Positions 33,885 through 63,940 are shown, counted from the first letter of the stretch. The stretch is DNA of 64,000 nucleotides from Nereocystis luetkeana (GCA_031213475.1 JARUPZ010000035.1:3276953-3340952), one strand, 5' to 3'. Notes: generated from the letters alone by a model not told the origin. A program made the numbers and translations.

Positions 33885-34232
<348 letters not shown>

Positions 34233-34941
34233 GCATTCACGGTCCTATCTGCTTCACCGCAACCCCTCTACGCGCTGCGCGCGGGACTCAAGCACGCTTC
34301 GCCTCTTGTACAGAAACGGTTGGTCAACGAAAGGCGTTGTTGCGCTGCAATAAAACTAAAACTTCTGCCATGAGCGCCACCCTCATGAAAAGCAGGATCC
34401 CGAGAGATAGTGAGGCACATCAACAGGGTCAGCCACACACAGAGAGAGTATGCAGCAGCAGCAACAGCAGGAAACAAACACCCGCCTAAAAGTCTGCGGC
34501 CAGGGGCAAAAATTGCACCACTCCTGGGCGAACGTGAGCAGCAAAATAAATATTTGCAGTTTTTCGCCCACACGCCGTGTGGTGGTTTACGTGCGCACGG
34601 CTGCTAAAAAAAACTATGCGGCGGGACGAAGAGTTCCCCGCCCCTCCCCAAAAAACAACAGCACGCCAAAACAACGGAAACGGAGGGAGCTTAAGCTATC
34701 AATGGGCCCTAGTAGTCTCCTTCCCCCCCTGGTCATACGACTACGGCCATGCATGGTATCAAGTACCCCCCCCCCCCCCCCCACCCCCCTCCTTCCCAAC
34801 TACCCCCCCCCCCCACAACGCCATCCCGCACTCAGGAAGCCCCCAAACCCCGCACGAAATCACCCCCGCACAGCTCGCACAGCTCTACCGCGGACAGAAC
34901 GCTACCCATTTTCGTTTTTTTACATGCTACGAGTATATACC

Positions 34942-34975
<34 letters not shown>

Positions 34976-35060
34976 TTTTTTTTTCGTCTTCATTTCTCAA
35001 TCTCATTTTTCTTCATTTTTTTTTTTGTTTTCACTTTCATCATTTTTTTTGTTTTTGATT
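34233..35060. other. Kinase 3' flank with C tracts and a GTGC repeat
   Basis: Downstream (in transcript sense) of the kinase stop. It holds a family C repeat piece with C run near 34733-34800, a GCGT/GTGC array near 34945-34974 and A-rich transcript sequence directly after the stop codon. I see no convincing polyadenylation signal. Confidence 0.4.
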
Positions 35061-53037
<17,977 letters not shown>

Positions 53038-53131
53038 CTGCTCAATCAGTCAAGTCAGCTCGGTCAGTCAAATATTCAGCTTATCCGCGTCAAGTCAGTC
53101 AAAGAGATAGTCGAGTCAGTCGACCTTCGTC

Positions 53132-53139
<8 letters not shown>

Positions 53140-53162
<23 letters not shown>
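53140..53162. repeat. (GA)n run
   Basis: A GAGAGA stretch within AGTCA-rich degenerate repeats upstream of the first recognised kinase exon. Confidence 0.7.
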
Positions 53163-53164
<2 letters not shown>

Positions 53165-54234
53165 TGGGGGCACGGCGGTAGTCGAAGGAGTCACTGTGGA
53201 GAGCAAAGAGTCGGGGCCCTGGGAGTTATCACGAGAGGGCTCGCAAATAATTCAGAACCCACGATGGACCCCGAACACCATGCCACTCTGTCCCCAAATA
53301 CAAGGCCCGATTATGTGATTCTAACATGAAATCGGTCCTTATTGTTCGGGACCGAGTGGTAAATTCCCGGATGCCTTACACACCATATTTGGTCCTGACC
53401 ACTGATAATAATTATACGTTCCCCTCGTAATACCGTGTACCTAGTATATAACACACTGGGTGATAAAGATAACACACACCCTCGGACGACTATCACAAAA
53501 GCTGAGTTCCTCGACAACGGGGGGGGGGGGGGCGTACTGAATACGACGAGCGATGCGTCTAGAGATGCAACCTTCTCGACGAAATCTTCGCAAAGCCGCA
53601 ATCACTGCCTTGGTTGTGGGTGCGTGCCCCGCATGTTTTGGAGTAAACCGGGCCTGAAAATCGTCCCAGGGGGGTGTGTTATCTTGATCATAGCATACGG
53701 TTTTAATAGTCGTATCACAGAAATTCAGTCGCGAGTGTTTCGAGTTACTCGAGTTTCTAGTCCAGCTATTAATAGTCGGTGGAGCTATATACTCCTGTAG
53801 TCGCGTCAGTCAACGGGGGTCGTCAGTCCGTCGAGTTAGGTCAAGTCTCAGAGGAGTTCGTGGAGTCAATAGAAATCGCCGGGTCACAGGACCTGAGGCC
53901 CCATTTGGGACCCCCGCCCCCCCCGAGATAGAGTATATATATAGCGTAGCGACCAAAACAACGATAACTTTTGGCGGCATAAACGAGTGTCAGCCGTCTA
54001 CGAGCACAGCGTGAGGCCCCGCCAGTACGGGGTTCGTACGGGAAGGATAATGATGCATGCGCCCGCGCCGCACGACTCTTTGCGTTGCAAATCGGACACC
54101 ATGTTACAGAATATCACCCCCCAATCACGCAGTGGCCGTCGCTGAAATCAAAGTCACCTTTCACGGTCACTATCCCTCTCTCCAGCCCCTACCGGGTCAG
54201 TGGTCGAGTTTTATTGTACGAGTATTACGGGGCC

Positions 54235-54330
54235 CCATCGTAAATAGGACCAAATATTGTTAGAAAAAAAAAAGTAAATATATAGGTTTGTGTGTGTACC
54301 GTAGGCCCTATTTACTATGGTCCCTCGTAG
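54235..54330 (-). mobile_element. TA-type MITE
   Basis: Starts TTACGGGGCCCCATCG after a TACGAGTA motif; ends GGTCCCTCGTAG then TA. Confidence 0.83.
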
Positions 54331-54429
54331 TAGTAGAGTTGACCCCTTTTGGGATCAACGTAAAACGGCAGGAAGAAAAGAAAAAAACAGCCGTGTTCGG
54401 GTCTGGTCAAACCTCGAGGGTCACGCCGA

Positions 54430-54555
54430 GTCGGGTCGGGGTAAGGGCGACTTCGACCCGACCCGCGAGAGTTCGAAAACCTTTCCTGCCCCGACCCGAC
54501 CCGTGATATTTAAAAAAACTTCCTGACCCGACCTGCGGGTCGGGTTATGAAGTCC
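54430..54555. repeat. (GACCC)n degenerate array with hairpin potential
   Basis: CGGGTCGGGG near 54433 and CCCGACCCGACCCG near 54490, plus ACCTGCGGGTCGGGTT, are inverted relative to each other. Confidence 0.55.
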
Positions 54556-54904
54556 CAAAAATCAAGGAGAAGGGGCATATTATCAACCAACTAGGAAAGG
54601 CGTGGACCAGCAGCAGCAGCAGCTGTGTACGAGTATCACGATGCTGCGAGCATGTCGCGTAGCTCCGTGCGTTGCGCTTCAGGCACGCACCCCTTCACCC
54701 CAGCGACCAGGATCGGTTCGTGTGGCCGGTGCTGTACTCTAATCATGTTATTCGGGTGTTGGATATCGTATCGATTTTTTCGATATATGATACCAGGTAC
54801 CTGGTATGATACAATGGAACTATCGAGCGTGTTTTTCCCTCCGTCCAACCGCTGTGACATCCCCGTTTTTTCATTCTGACACCGAACGAAAGCTTTAATG
54901 TACC

Positions 54905-55115
54905 TGGTAACAAATATCGGAATCGGATCGATCAGTGTTTTTATTTATCGGTATCGCATCGCTTAGTTTTATTGTTCATCGGGATCACATTGACTATGAA
55001 TAGTTTCTTTCGTTTATCGGTATCGTATCGACTATCGTTTTTCTTGTTTATCGGTATCTCATCAGCGGCTCCTCTTTTTCGTTTTTATCGGTGTCGCCTT
55101 GATTTTCGTCCGATA
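54905..55115. repeat. ATCGGTATCG minisatellite, locus 2
   Basis: Six to seven diverged units of the type seen at 50143-50230, here followed by CGATATCCGACAC. Confidence 0.7.
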
Positions 55116-55639
55116 TCCGACACATACTGGTAACACTTATCGTCAGGCACACACATGTTCGACATTTTCCCCCGTGAAACCCAGAGGGGTTATGAGCAGG
55201 TCAATGGACTATTAATAGTTTAGCCAGCCGAACCCGCCGAGAAGGTTGAATTGGTCGAATTGTTGGAACTCAGTCGTCGCGTCAGCCAGTGGAGATAGCT
55301 GTTATATAGGGGCCGTAGTAATCAGAACCCGCCATGGACCCGAAAATATATACATACCGGTATATCTCCGTATGTTTACACGCCAATTTTTTTGGTTCTG
55401 TTTATTACCTGGTACCGGTATGTATTACTGTATGTTCCCCCGTAAAAGTCGGAGTCATCGATTCGGAAACCTAACCACACCCTCTGCCGTCTCCTTCCTA
55501 CTCTCGTCAATAGCGGTGCCCACTGTCCGTACCGCCGCTGTCACCCCCCCCCCCCCTATTTTGTATAGGTTGGGTTGGCGTCGGTTGGCAACGACACTGT
55601 AAAACATGCCGCTCACTACGTGGGCTAGACAACCAGGGT

Positions 55640-55662
55640 ACCGTTTTTTTTTTTTTTTTTTT
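55640..55662. repeat. Poly-T run
   Basis: About 18 T; may be the reverse of a SINE A tail but no SINE body adjoins. Confidence 0.4.
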
Positions 55663-55864
55663 GTTCGGCGGTCGCCCACAGCTGGTTGTCGAGTTAGATC
55701 ATTTGTGCGAGGCAAAGAACCTTTACTTCGCACAATTGGGAATGATCGTATCACGTAGTGTTCAAGGTAAGGCACCCAAGAGGCAGTTACATAGTGCTCC
55801 CATTGCTGTCTCTGGAAATGCCTACACCGGAAATTAAATCAACTCATTGAAGCTGTCGTCCATA

Positions 55865-56095
55865 TGCAAGTCCGCCTCAAAAGCGGTTCTTAGTAGGATG
55901 CAGCTCACCCTTCATGCGACTCGCCAGACACCTCACGGCGCTTCGCGCTTGGTGCAAGCAATGTCTGCCTGGTCGGTGAAAACCCGACATGCTCCGTCCC
56001 GGCATTGTAGGGATGCGAGGGTCTATGGTCATACGACTACGGCCATGCATGAGATCGAGTACATCTCTCCTATCGAGTACACCCCCCCTCCATTG
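55865..56095 (+). repeat. Family C repeat, most complete copy
   Basis: Runs from CTCAAAAGCGGTTCTTAG, GGATGCAGCTCACCCTTCA, GACACCTCACGGCGCTTCGC, GCTTGGTGCAAGCAATG, GGGATGCGAGGGTCTATGG and the CATACGACTACGGCC block to GTACACCCCCC. Confidence 0.65.
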
Positions 56096-56182
56096 AACAA
56101 CTCAACACGAAACGAACAAAAACTGCGATTATTCAAGGGCTAGTAGAACCGATACCTAGCCACCCGATTTATCATTCCGTTT

Positions 56183-57236
56183 TTGCATTTGTCGACAACT
56201 GTATCAGTACGGCTGCCCCCCCCCCCCCCCCCGGACCCCTTGTCGCCGCTACTGGCGTCCTCAGCTGCGTGGCGCAGCCGGCTTCTCTGCGCTTCGTCCC
56301 TGTGCCACCTCGCCATGAATCAGTCCGCTGCTTCGACGACCCCCCGGTATCACTTCCTGCTCTTCTCAGCCGCCCTCGGCCATAAGACCGTCTCTACTCC
56401 GAACAGCAAAGAGGAGCTCTCCGTGGACCCCTCGGTGGCTTGAAAACCCCTGAGGTTGTCTGCCGACATTGGGTCAAGTTCTTTTCTGGTCGACCTGGTC
56501 CCGGGGGCTCCCGATCAGCCATCGTCCAAAACATCACCTGACGGGTCATCCGCTCAATGGTCGTCCGCTGTACGGCCCCCGCAAAGAGGAAGCGTCATTT
56601 GCGGGTGGTCGTCTCAACGCTCTCGCATTGTGCCTTTTTGAGGGCCTTGGTGTACGACATGAGGTGGTCGATGCGTTGTCGGCGCTGGAAGCCGATGACC
56701 CGTAGGAGGAGTTTGTGGTGTGCCGTTCGGAGCTCAGCGAAGTGCTCCTGGCCAAGAGTCCACGTCAAACACCCGTTTAGCAGGGCCTCCCTCACCTCGG
56801 CCTTTAGCATGCGCACTTTTAGAGTGAACGGGGCATCTTCCATATCGTACAGCTCCCGTTTGAACCGATTGTGGCATGCCCATGCGAGTCGGATCCGTCG
56901 TGTGATCTCAGGCATAACGTCAGCGCTTGCGACGACAAGACCGCCCAGGTACAAGAACTGCATCGTCTGTCTATCCCTCCGTCCCGCTGCTTCGATGACG
57001 AGCGGTGAGGTCTGGGGTGCCATGTTCGGCGTCCGCAGCAGCATGGCTTCCGTTTTCTTTTCGGATGCGGTGAGGCCTGCTGCTTCGAGAACGGTCACAA
57101 TAATGACGGGCATTATCTTCGCGAGGCCCTCCGCCGACTTAAGACACAGCAGTGCCTGCATCGTCCGCGTGCAGCATAATCCATATTGCCCTCCGCACGC
57201 ATGCTACTATTAATACTAATGACTGTTGTAACGTAC
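56183..57236 (-). pseudogene. Diverged LINE reverse transcriptase, C-terminal part
   Basis: The minus strand encodes MLHADDAG (the YADD motif with Y changed to H), [64 protein letters not shown] and [10 protein letters not shown], matching the other LINE copies at about half identity by eye, with frameshifts. It ends near a C run at 56218-56232. A SINE and a TATTAATA motif (57207) interrupt its upstream end. It represents an older subfamily. Confidence 0.8.
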
Positions 57237-57238
57237 CT

Positions 57239-57380
57239 AAAAATGAAGGCACGTACCGTAGCGGGAAGGGGGGAGAAGAGCCTGCTATGTGACCCCGGAT
57301 CTGAGTTACGAGTTGGAAGGAGAGAGAGAAGATGTGCGAAGATAATGAATGGGATGAGAAAAAAAAAAAAAAAAAAAAAC
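57239..57380 (+). mobile_element. SINE family 1, 5'-truncated, with A tail
   Basis: AAAATGAAGGCACGTACCG to GATAATGAATGGGATGAG followed by about 20 A. Inserted in the diverged LINE. Confidence 0.8.
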
Positions 57381-57803
57381 TGTGTATAATATGACGGGAA
57401 GCCGTTGGGAAAAAATGACTTCCGGGAGGAGAGCGAACAGCAAACACTGAAACACATGACGATGGTCTCGTCATCGCCACCAACATCCGTATATTTGTTC
57501 TTTTTTTCGCGTAGTTGTTTCTCCGCTCTTTTCCGTGTGCGTTTCCGATTTCATGCCCGCGAACAGCTCTGTATGCTGGCCGGGTACCCAGCAGGGGGAT
57601 ATTCGCGTTTTTTTATCGCACCTAAAAAAACTTTTTGTGCGCAAGGCCATACAGGTGGCAACAACATTTCTGGCGGCAACCCGAAGCGGCGCAGCGTCCC
57701 CTGCGCGAAAACGCCTCCGTGTATGTACCTTCGAAATCCTCTCGAAGCGCGTATTCCGCACCCCCTCCGAGGGTGAAAGGCACATACATCATCAGTGCAT
57801 CAA

Positions 57804-58160
57804 TGTTATGATGCTTAGATTGGGTAGGCGATTGGTTAACCTTTTTACCTACTCGTAGCCCAACGGACTATTGATAAGACCTTAACAAATGGCGACGACG
57901 GCAGAACATGGGTCGTTGGTCCTGAGTTCAAATCTCACGTCCACCATGCAATTGCTTTTTAAAAAAAAGTGAGTTTCCTCATGTCAAAAATCTGAAAAAC
58001 GCTTCTGGATCCTCAGAAACTGGAACCGCGTGTGGTGGCGCGTCGGACCGTAACATTCGGTCCGTTCCAGGGGGGGAGAGTGTTACGAGTTATTAGGCTT
58101 AGATTGGGTAGGCGATTGGTTAACCTTTTACCTTTCGCCTGAGGGACTAAGACCCTCACA
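57804..58160 (+). mobile_element. TRIM-like miniature LTR element
   Basis: Two short terminal repeats, 57804-57887 and 58081-58160 (84 and 80 bp), share CTTAGATTGGGTAGGCG and ATTGGTTAACC. Both start TGTTA; the first ends TTAACA, the second CTCACA. A purine tract GGGGGGGAGAG directly precedes the second, and TGGCGACGACGGC shortly after the first could serve as primer-binding site. TCAA flanks both outer ends. The ~190-bp interior codes for nothing but has a tRNA-like GAGTTCAAATCTCAC. This fits a terminal-repeat retrotransposon in miniature. Confidence 0.6.
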
Positions 58161-58424
58161 TCAATGGCGATATTTTTTGTGGTAAAACAGCGGAAACAAC
58201 ATGCGTGTGCGATTTCCTCGCGTTACCGGTAGCCTTTCTCGCAAAAACCTGGGGTACCTGCATCGTACATCTCAACTGCTGTGAGTACCTACGCGTTGTA
58301 GACTCCATCCTTCGATACTCTGTACTCGTAGTTCTTGCGTGTTGGTTGTGCGCGTTCTTAGGCTCGTTCTGTATTGTCTTCCACATCCCCTACGGTGGCC
58401 CTACGGGGGGGCAATACACTTTTT

Positions 58425-58715
58425 TCTTTCGGTTTGCTTTTTGTCTCTTTCGTTTTCTCTCTCGTTTTATAGAATTTGTATGTCGTGCCTGTCGTATCCC
58501 GTACGATGACATGACACATTGCATTGTCTACTCTGCTTACTTACTGCATAACAATTTACAGCAGTACGAGCAAGTAATATCTCTGATGTGGCGTACTGCT
58601 GTAGTTTTGTGGTCACAGAACTTGTATCCCTTCTATTAATAGGATTAAATAATCGGCACGGACACTGGTTGTGCTGGATGTTGACGGGTAGAAAGAACGG
58701 TTTAGTGTGAACACA
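58425..58715 (+). repeat. LINE 3' region, truncated
   Basis: From TTTCGGTTTGCTTTTTGTC through TATGTCGTGCCTGTCGTATC to GTTGACGGGTAGAAAG and TTTAGTGTGAACACACC. It differs from other copies by TA-flanked insertions: TACTGCTGTA near 58593 and CTATTAATAG near 58635. Confidence 0.82.
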
Positions 58716-58936
58716 CCCAGAGGCCAGAGGTATAGGCTATACCTGGTACTCTGTGATATGTATGCGTAGCACTTCTGCTATACGTTCACGATCGTTATTG
58801 TTGCTGTCATCGTTGGTGTTGTCGTTGTTATCTATTGTCGTTGGTGTCATCAGTCACCATTGATCGTTGATGTGTTGTCGATGTGTTGTCGATGTGTCCG
58901 TGTGGTTTTCGTTAATGTACGAGTATCATATTATTG

Positions 58937-59041
58937 TTACGGGAGACCATACTTAATAGGACCTACGGTACAGATAAAAACATATATATTTGACCACTTT
59001 TACTAACAATATTTGGTCCTATTAACTATGGTCCCCCGTAA
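58937..59041 (+). mobile_element. TA-type MITE
   Basis: Starts TTACGGGAGACCATAC; ends GGTCCCCCGTAA then TA; left flank TG instead of TA. Confidence 0.85.
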
Positions 59042-59584
59042 TAATAGTGATTGGGGTTGTTGCTGTTGCTTTTGCAGTTTGTGCTCGCCAAAACCTATTT
59101 ACAAGTCCATGGTCGCACTTGCTACTATTAATAGCACATCGTATACCATACGCACCAGCAGTGTCAGTTACCCTCGCACTGCTGCGCGCCAGGTATACTC
59201 GTAGCAAATACTTCCTCCAATTTACACCATGTACTTGATTCATGATGCCTCCTACACGTTGTTCATCGCCGTTGAGGAAATTTGTCGGTTGGCACATCCG
59301 GTTTAGGCCCCTCAACGGCTCTTTAGACGGGACAAACTCATTTTAGAGCCGGGAATTTTTAGGCGACTGGCCGCCAAAGACCCGTCGAGAACTCGTTAAG
59401 ATCGCATTTTGACTTCATATATACTATTTTTAGTCTGGGGAGTCCTTGTCCCGTCAAGGGGGCAAAAGTGCCGTCAATCCTCCTACTGCGTACTTGACTA
59501 ACCTGTGCGGCAGTTCGGTTGGTTGATGCGCAAGGTATACCGTCACTGGTATATCCACACGCACTCTGTACCAGGTATATGATA

Positions 59585-59790
59585 TGCACTCGACGCGAGC
59601 CCACAAGGGGAAAAAGGGCGAGTCTTCCCAGGCTCTCCTCGCGATAAAAAATACATATATACAAGGCACAAATTATTGTAGGGAGGGGGAGGGAGAAGCC
59701 TGCCATGTATGTCACCCCGGATCTGAGTTACGACTGTTAGGAGGGAGAGAGCAAAGAAGGGCGAAGAAAATACACTTTACCAAAAGAGGG
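59585..59790 (+). repeat. SINE family 1 relic
   Basis: CTCGACGCGAGCCCACAAGG, CTCCTCGCGATAAAAAATAC and CACCCCGGATCTGAGTTACG match the SINE body, with a TACATATATA insertion. Confidence 0.6.
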
Positions 59791-59874
59791 AAAAAAAACT
59801 ATTATTAATAATACGTTCTTCATGCCTATGTGCCCCCCCCCACTCTCAGTACTCGCAACAACTATTACGGGGGA

Positions 59875-59969
59875 CCATAGTTAACAGGACCTATGGCATA
59901 CATAAAAACCTATATGTTTAACCATTTTTACCAACGATATTTGGTCCTATTAACTATGGTCCCCCGTAA
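59875..59969 (+). mobile_element. TA-type MITE
   Basis: Starts TTACGGGGGACCATAG after ACTA; ends GGTCCCCCGTAA then TA. Confidence 0.88.
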
Positions 59970-61063
59970 TACAGTATTTAGGCATTCAGTACTGCCCATA
60001 CTCCCAGTACTCGCAGCATTTCGGTCGCCAGTGCTCCCATTCGTAAGAACTCGCAGTACGGAATGTACATTTTACTCCGAGTATACGCTGGGGTTGTGAA
60101 GTATGCCGGGAGCATCTGTGCTGACCCAACCCCCCCCCCCGTCACAATCGAGTATATATACCAAGCATAGCCCGTATTTCCAGTATCTTGCCAGTCTCGA
60201 AAGTACGCTATACCCGAAGAGCCACAAACTCTTGCTGCTACCGCACTCAGAGGGGGAGCGCCTACTGTCTGTGTAACCCGCGGATTGTTTTTGGTTGTAG
60301 TTTTTGAGGACCAAAAACCCGTAGTGGCGGACACACGAATACCCTGGAAACTGAAAACGAGCCTCCCTCATCCGTCCTCTCCCTCAGAAATTTCATTTTC
60401 GAGGTGAAAAAACACAAAAACTGTTTTCAAATCACGAGAGGGAATAAACGTTGGCAGCCGTCACACCACCGCCGCCAGCTATTAATAGCAGTGGGGCAGT
60501 GTGGCAGTGTCAGGAGACAATGAGCGTGACTAGAACGGCGGGCGATGACAACACACCGCCTGGCGTTGACCCACACCGCCCGGCGCGGACCCGCAGCAGG
60601 CAGGAAAGACAGACGGCGAGAGGTGTAGGACAGTGATGACACCGACGAAACCCCAGCAGCGGCCGTCTCCCGCAGACTCCAACGAAACTTGCGACAGCTT
60701 GCTGTGCCCCGTGCGCTTGCATCGTGATGGCCTATTACTCTGTATGTATGTACTCGTATATACTTCCCTCAACCTCAGACAATATTGACCGAGTAGGCTA
60801 TTGCTGCTGCGACCGTTGCGCTCGGGCGATAGGAACACCTCAAGGGCATCACACATAGAGTATCTGACCGCCAACTCAAGAACACCTTTTTGTTCACTTT
60901 GTCCGTATTAATATTAATAGTACACATTGTCTTTTTGCTCTTATTTTTCCGGTCTTGCTTGTGTTGTTGTGTTCTCGTACCCGGCACGCTGACATTTTCA
61001 CTTGCTGACACTTGAATTTGCGATTTTTTTTAATCATTTTTTTGGTCTTCCACTGCTGTCTCA

Positions 61064-61167
61064 CAGCAGTCTGTGACCACAGAATCAGTATCTCTCTAGG
61101 ATAGGGAATCAGGACGGACACTGGGTGTACTATTGAAGCTAGGTAGAAAGGACGATTTAATGTGGAG

Positions 61168-61208
<41 letters not shown>
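61064..61208 (+). repeat. LINE-related tail with (AAC)n end
   Basis: TGTGACCACAGAATCAGTATC, CTCTCTAGGA, GGACGGACACTGGGTGTAC, AGGTAGAAAGGACG and TTTAATGTGGAGACAACAAC match the LINE terminus, but the tail is about 14 AAC units. A TA-type MITE follows at once. Confidence 0.7.
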
Positions 61209-61209
<1 letters not shown>

Positions 61210-61212
61210 CTA

Positions 61213-61316
61213 TTACGGGGGGCCATAGTAAATAGGACCAAATACTGTTGTAAAAATAGCGAAATATATAGGTTATTGTGTGTACCGTAGGTCCTATTCA
61301 ATATGGCACCCCGTAA
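61213..61316 (-). mobile_element. TA-type MITE
   Basis: Starts TTACGGGGGGCCATAG after CACTA; ends GGCACCCCGTAA then TA. Confidence 0.87.
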
Positions 61317-61482
61317 TACTGCTGTTGTAAATAGGAGTGTACATGGTACGTTTTTATACATCGTATCGATACGCATTTGTACGGACTTCTCGTACTGCCG
61401 TACTCCCGTCCAGACACAGCTCTCCTTTCTACAGACAACAATACGTACGTACAAGACACCATGTGGTGCTGCTGTTTTTTTT

Positions 61483-61818
61483 TTGGTTTTTTTTTTGCTC
61501 ATCCCATTTATTATCTTCGAACACCTTCTTGCTTCTTCTCTCTCTCCTTCCGACCCCGGATCTGAGTTACGAGTTTATTTTTTATTTTTTATTTTTTTCT
61601 CTCCTTCCGACCCCGAATCTGAGTTACGAGTTGGAAGGAGAGAGAGAAGACGATGTGCGAAGATAATAAATGGGATGAGCAAAAAAAACTCGTAACTCAG
61701 ATCCGGGGTCACATAGCAGGCTCTTCTACCCCCTTCCCGCTAAGGTACGTGCCTTCATTTTTATCGAGAGAAGATTTCAGCCTTTTCTTCCCTCGTCGAC
61801 TCGCATCGAATTGTGATA
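61483..61818. repeat. Three inverted SINE family 1 fragments
   Basis: 61483-61560 minus (GCTCATCCCATTTATTATC), 61605-61688 plus (GATAATAAATGGGATGAGC), 61689-61818 minus (GATCCGGGGTCACATAGC, TCGACTCGCATCGAATTG). The adjacent opposite copies can form a long hairpin. Confidence 0.75.
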
Positions 61819-61869
61819 CATACACACTAATAATCATTGTAATACCAGGTACCTGGTACGAAACAAGCA

Positions 61870-62280
61870 CGACAGCTCGTTCTTTTTCAAGTGTTGACCA
61901 CCTCGCCTGCGGGGGGGGGGGCACGACAGATTGTTTCTCCTAGTTTTGCTTTCACTTTTTTTCCTTTTTTTTTTTCCTCTTCTTTTTCTCTTTCGATTTG
62001 TCTACTTTGTTTTTGTTTTCTCTTTGATTGTTTCTTTTCGTTTCCCTATTTCATAGATTGTGTATGTCGTGCCTGTCGTATCTAGTATGATGACATGGCA
62101 TTGCATTGCCCACTGCAGTGCTTACTGCATACTGGTACGTGGCAACGTAGTATCTCTGTGGCGTAGCTTTGTGACCACAGAACTTGTATCTCTTCTAGGA
62201 TTGAAGAATCGGCACGGACACTGGTTGTGCTGGATGTCGACGGGTAGAAAGAACGGTTTAATGTGAAGAACACACACACA
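61870..62280 (+). mobile_element. LINE 3' region, truncated, with CA tail
   Basis: From CAGCTCGTTCTTTTTCAAG through the G run, TATGTCGTGCCTGTCG and GTCGACGGGTAGAAAG to TTTAATGTGAAGAACACACACACA. TACTGGTA near 62130 is a small insertion compared with other copies. Confidence 0.87.
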
Positions 62281-62343
62281 GCCCTCGACATAAGCAGCAA
62301 ACAGGAGTAGAGTTGACTATGTTTACGTATTGTGTGTATTTAC

Positions 62344-62580
62344 CTCAAATTGACTTCTGAGCAAGGGGACGGGTGACAAAGCATGTTTCCTGGGTCTTTG
62401 CAAGGAGGCCACTATATACTCGTCGTACGGGTTTTGGGTTTCAAAAAGCAACCCGCGTGTTACAAATAGGCCATCCCTTCCGCACCCATACACTGCTGCT
62501 GCTGCTGCCGTGACGTGAAGACCCTTGTGGAACTTTTCAACGCGACAAACATTCACTTTTCGAAGCCCTCCATCTGCCAT
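62344..62580 (-). CDS. Possible first coding exon of an unknown gene
   Basis: 79 codons from ATG at 62580 (MADGGLRKVNVCRVEKFHKG) through an alanine run and DGLFVTRGLLFETQNPYDEYIVASLQRP to SQFE at a donor GAG|GTAAAT. The phase-0 boundary matches the kinase gene's style. An AT-rich TATAATATTA lies about 10 bases before the ATG. I do not recognise the family. It could be the missing first exon of the kinase, 9.3 kb upstream, or a separate gene running off into unknown exons. Confidence 0.35.
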
Positions 62581-63495
62581 CGTAATATTATAATGAAACG
62601 AGCAGTATACATCCGATACACTCGTACGCGTACATGAATAATATCTACCTGGTATCTGTAAACAAGGAAATGTGCATCTACGGCTCCACCGACGAGTGCA
62701 GTGCCGGTCGCTGATCGACGCTGCTGTCTGCTGTCAGCATGAATCGGGGCACCGACGTTCGTTCCCGATTTCGTGCACCCACGACTGATTAAATGTTGTT
62801 CGCTTGCAGTGGCCGTTTGTTGGAAACCCACGATTTTGGTGTGTAAAAATATCAGGTTGCGCGGGATCAGGGTGCCTTTTGATGGGCCGTACCGGGAGTA
62901 TTTTCTATACACAGGGTCAGCTTAGAGGGCTCAGATCCGGGTGAGATCAGGGTGCGGGATCCGGGTGAGATCAGGGTGCCAAGAGGGATCAGGGTGTACG
63001 GTGCCAAGCGGGATCAGGGTGTACATCAAAAGTCGTCGGTGAACAAAAAACGGGCCACTCCACTTATTATTGGATGGGTGGGTGTGTCCCGGACATTTTG
63101 CTACTGCTGCTGCTGCTGCTGCTGTTGCTGTGCCCAGAAGGCTCAGAATAGTTGTTTCGTTGCCGCACCATCCAAATACCTCGTACCCTCGCCAATTAAT
63201 CAACAAAAACGAATAATATTACGACATCGTATACGAAACATACATATACTCGTATACTGGTACTCGACAAGAACCGTAAAAACTGTTGGTGTAAAAGTAC
63301 GTTTGCACTTCATTGTATACCATATTCCGCCAGGTGTAAATAAGCGTATGTATATGTCGGTCATCTCAACACACTATTAATACGTACACAGAACAGGTAA
63401 GGGTCCAGGAGCAGTACAGGTGTATCGAGTATTAGTAGTGGTAACATTCTTACCGTTGAAATTGAAACCAGGTATTAAATACCAGTAGATCCATA

Positions 63496-63581
63496 ATTTT
63501 AGGACCGCAGTCCCGTTTTGGGGACGAACTACTTGGAATTTGAGTAGTTTGTCCCCAAAACAGGACTGCGGTTCTAAAGGG
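63496..63581. mobile_element. TTAA-type foldback MITE
   Basis: TTTTAGGACCGCAGTCCCG to CAGGACTGCGGTTCTAAAGGG; flanks diverged from TTAA. Confidence 0.83.
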
Positions 63582-63589
63582 AATAAGGC

Positions 63590-63805
63590 GCAAAGCTGTC
63601 TTGCAAGACAGAACGCCCACCTCTTCCCTCTTACGGAACAGCAATTTTCACCTTCCCTCGGCTTGCCTTGACAGATGCCAAGATACTTCGCAGTAGGTTC
63701 AAGTCCGGGACACTCGGCCCTGCACCATTGACCGTGCACGTTTTCCCTCGACAGACATGTCTCCTGGAGTACTTGCAAACAAGCAAGGCCCACCCTACTG
63801 GCCAT
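63590..63805 (-). CDS. Cysteine-rich frame, possible exon
   Basis: From an ATG at 63805 the frame reads LACLQVLQETCLSREN, GQWCRAECPGLE, YLGICQGKPREGENCCSVRGK, with nine cysteines in about 60 residues, then runs into a MITE. The pattern resembles small secreted disulphide-rich domains but matches none that I can name. There is no clear signal peptide or splice signal. Confidence 0.2.
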
Positions 63806-63842
63806 GCGAGGTCGTGATTTGGTCTTTACAACTTCTTATTAA

Positions 63843-63940
63843 CTCCTTTAGAACCGCAGTCTCTTTAGATCAGTTTAGGGGACAAACTACTTGGACTTTG
63901 AATGGTTTGTCCCCAAAACGGAACTGCGGTTCTAAAAGGG
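63843..63940. mobile_element. TTAA-type foldback MITE
   Basis: TTAA at 63839-63842 and 63941-63944. CTCCTTTAGAACCGCAGTC to GAACTGCGGTTCTAAAAGGG, with a few extra bases in the left arm. Confidence 0.88.

Noticed and set aside
53311..53601. Minus-strand frame MRLCEDFVEKVASLDASLVV as the missing kinase N terminus
   Set aside because: It runs into a GTACGCCCC poly-C repeat end and has no usable donor; no similarity to NDR N-terminal regions.
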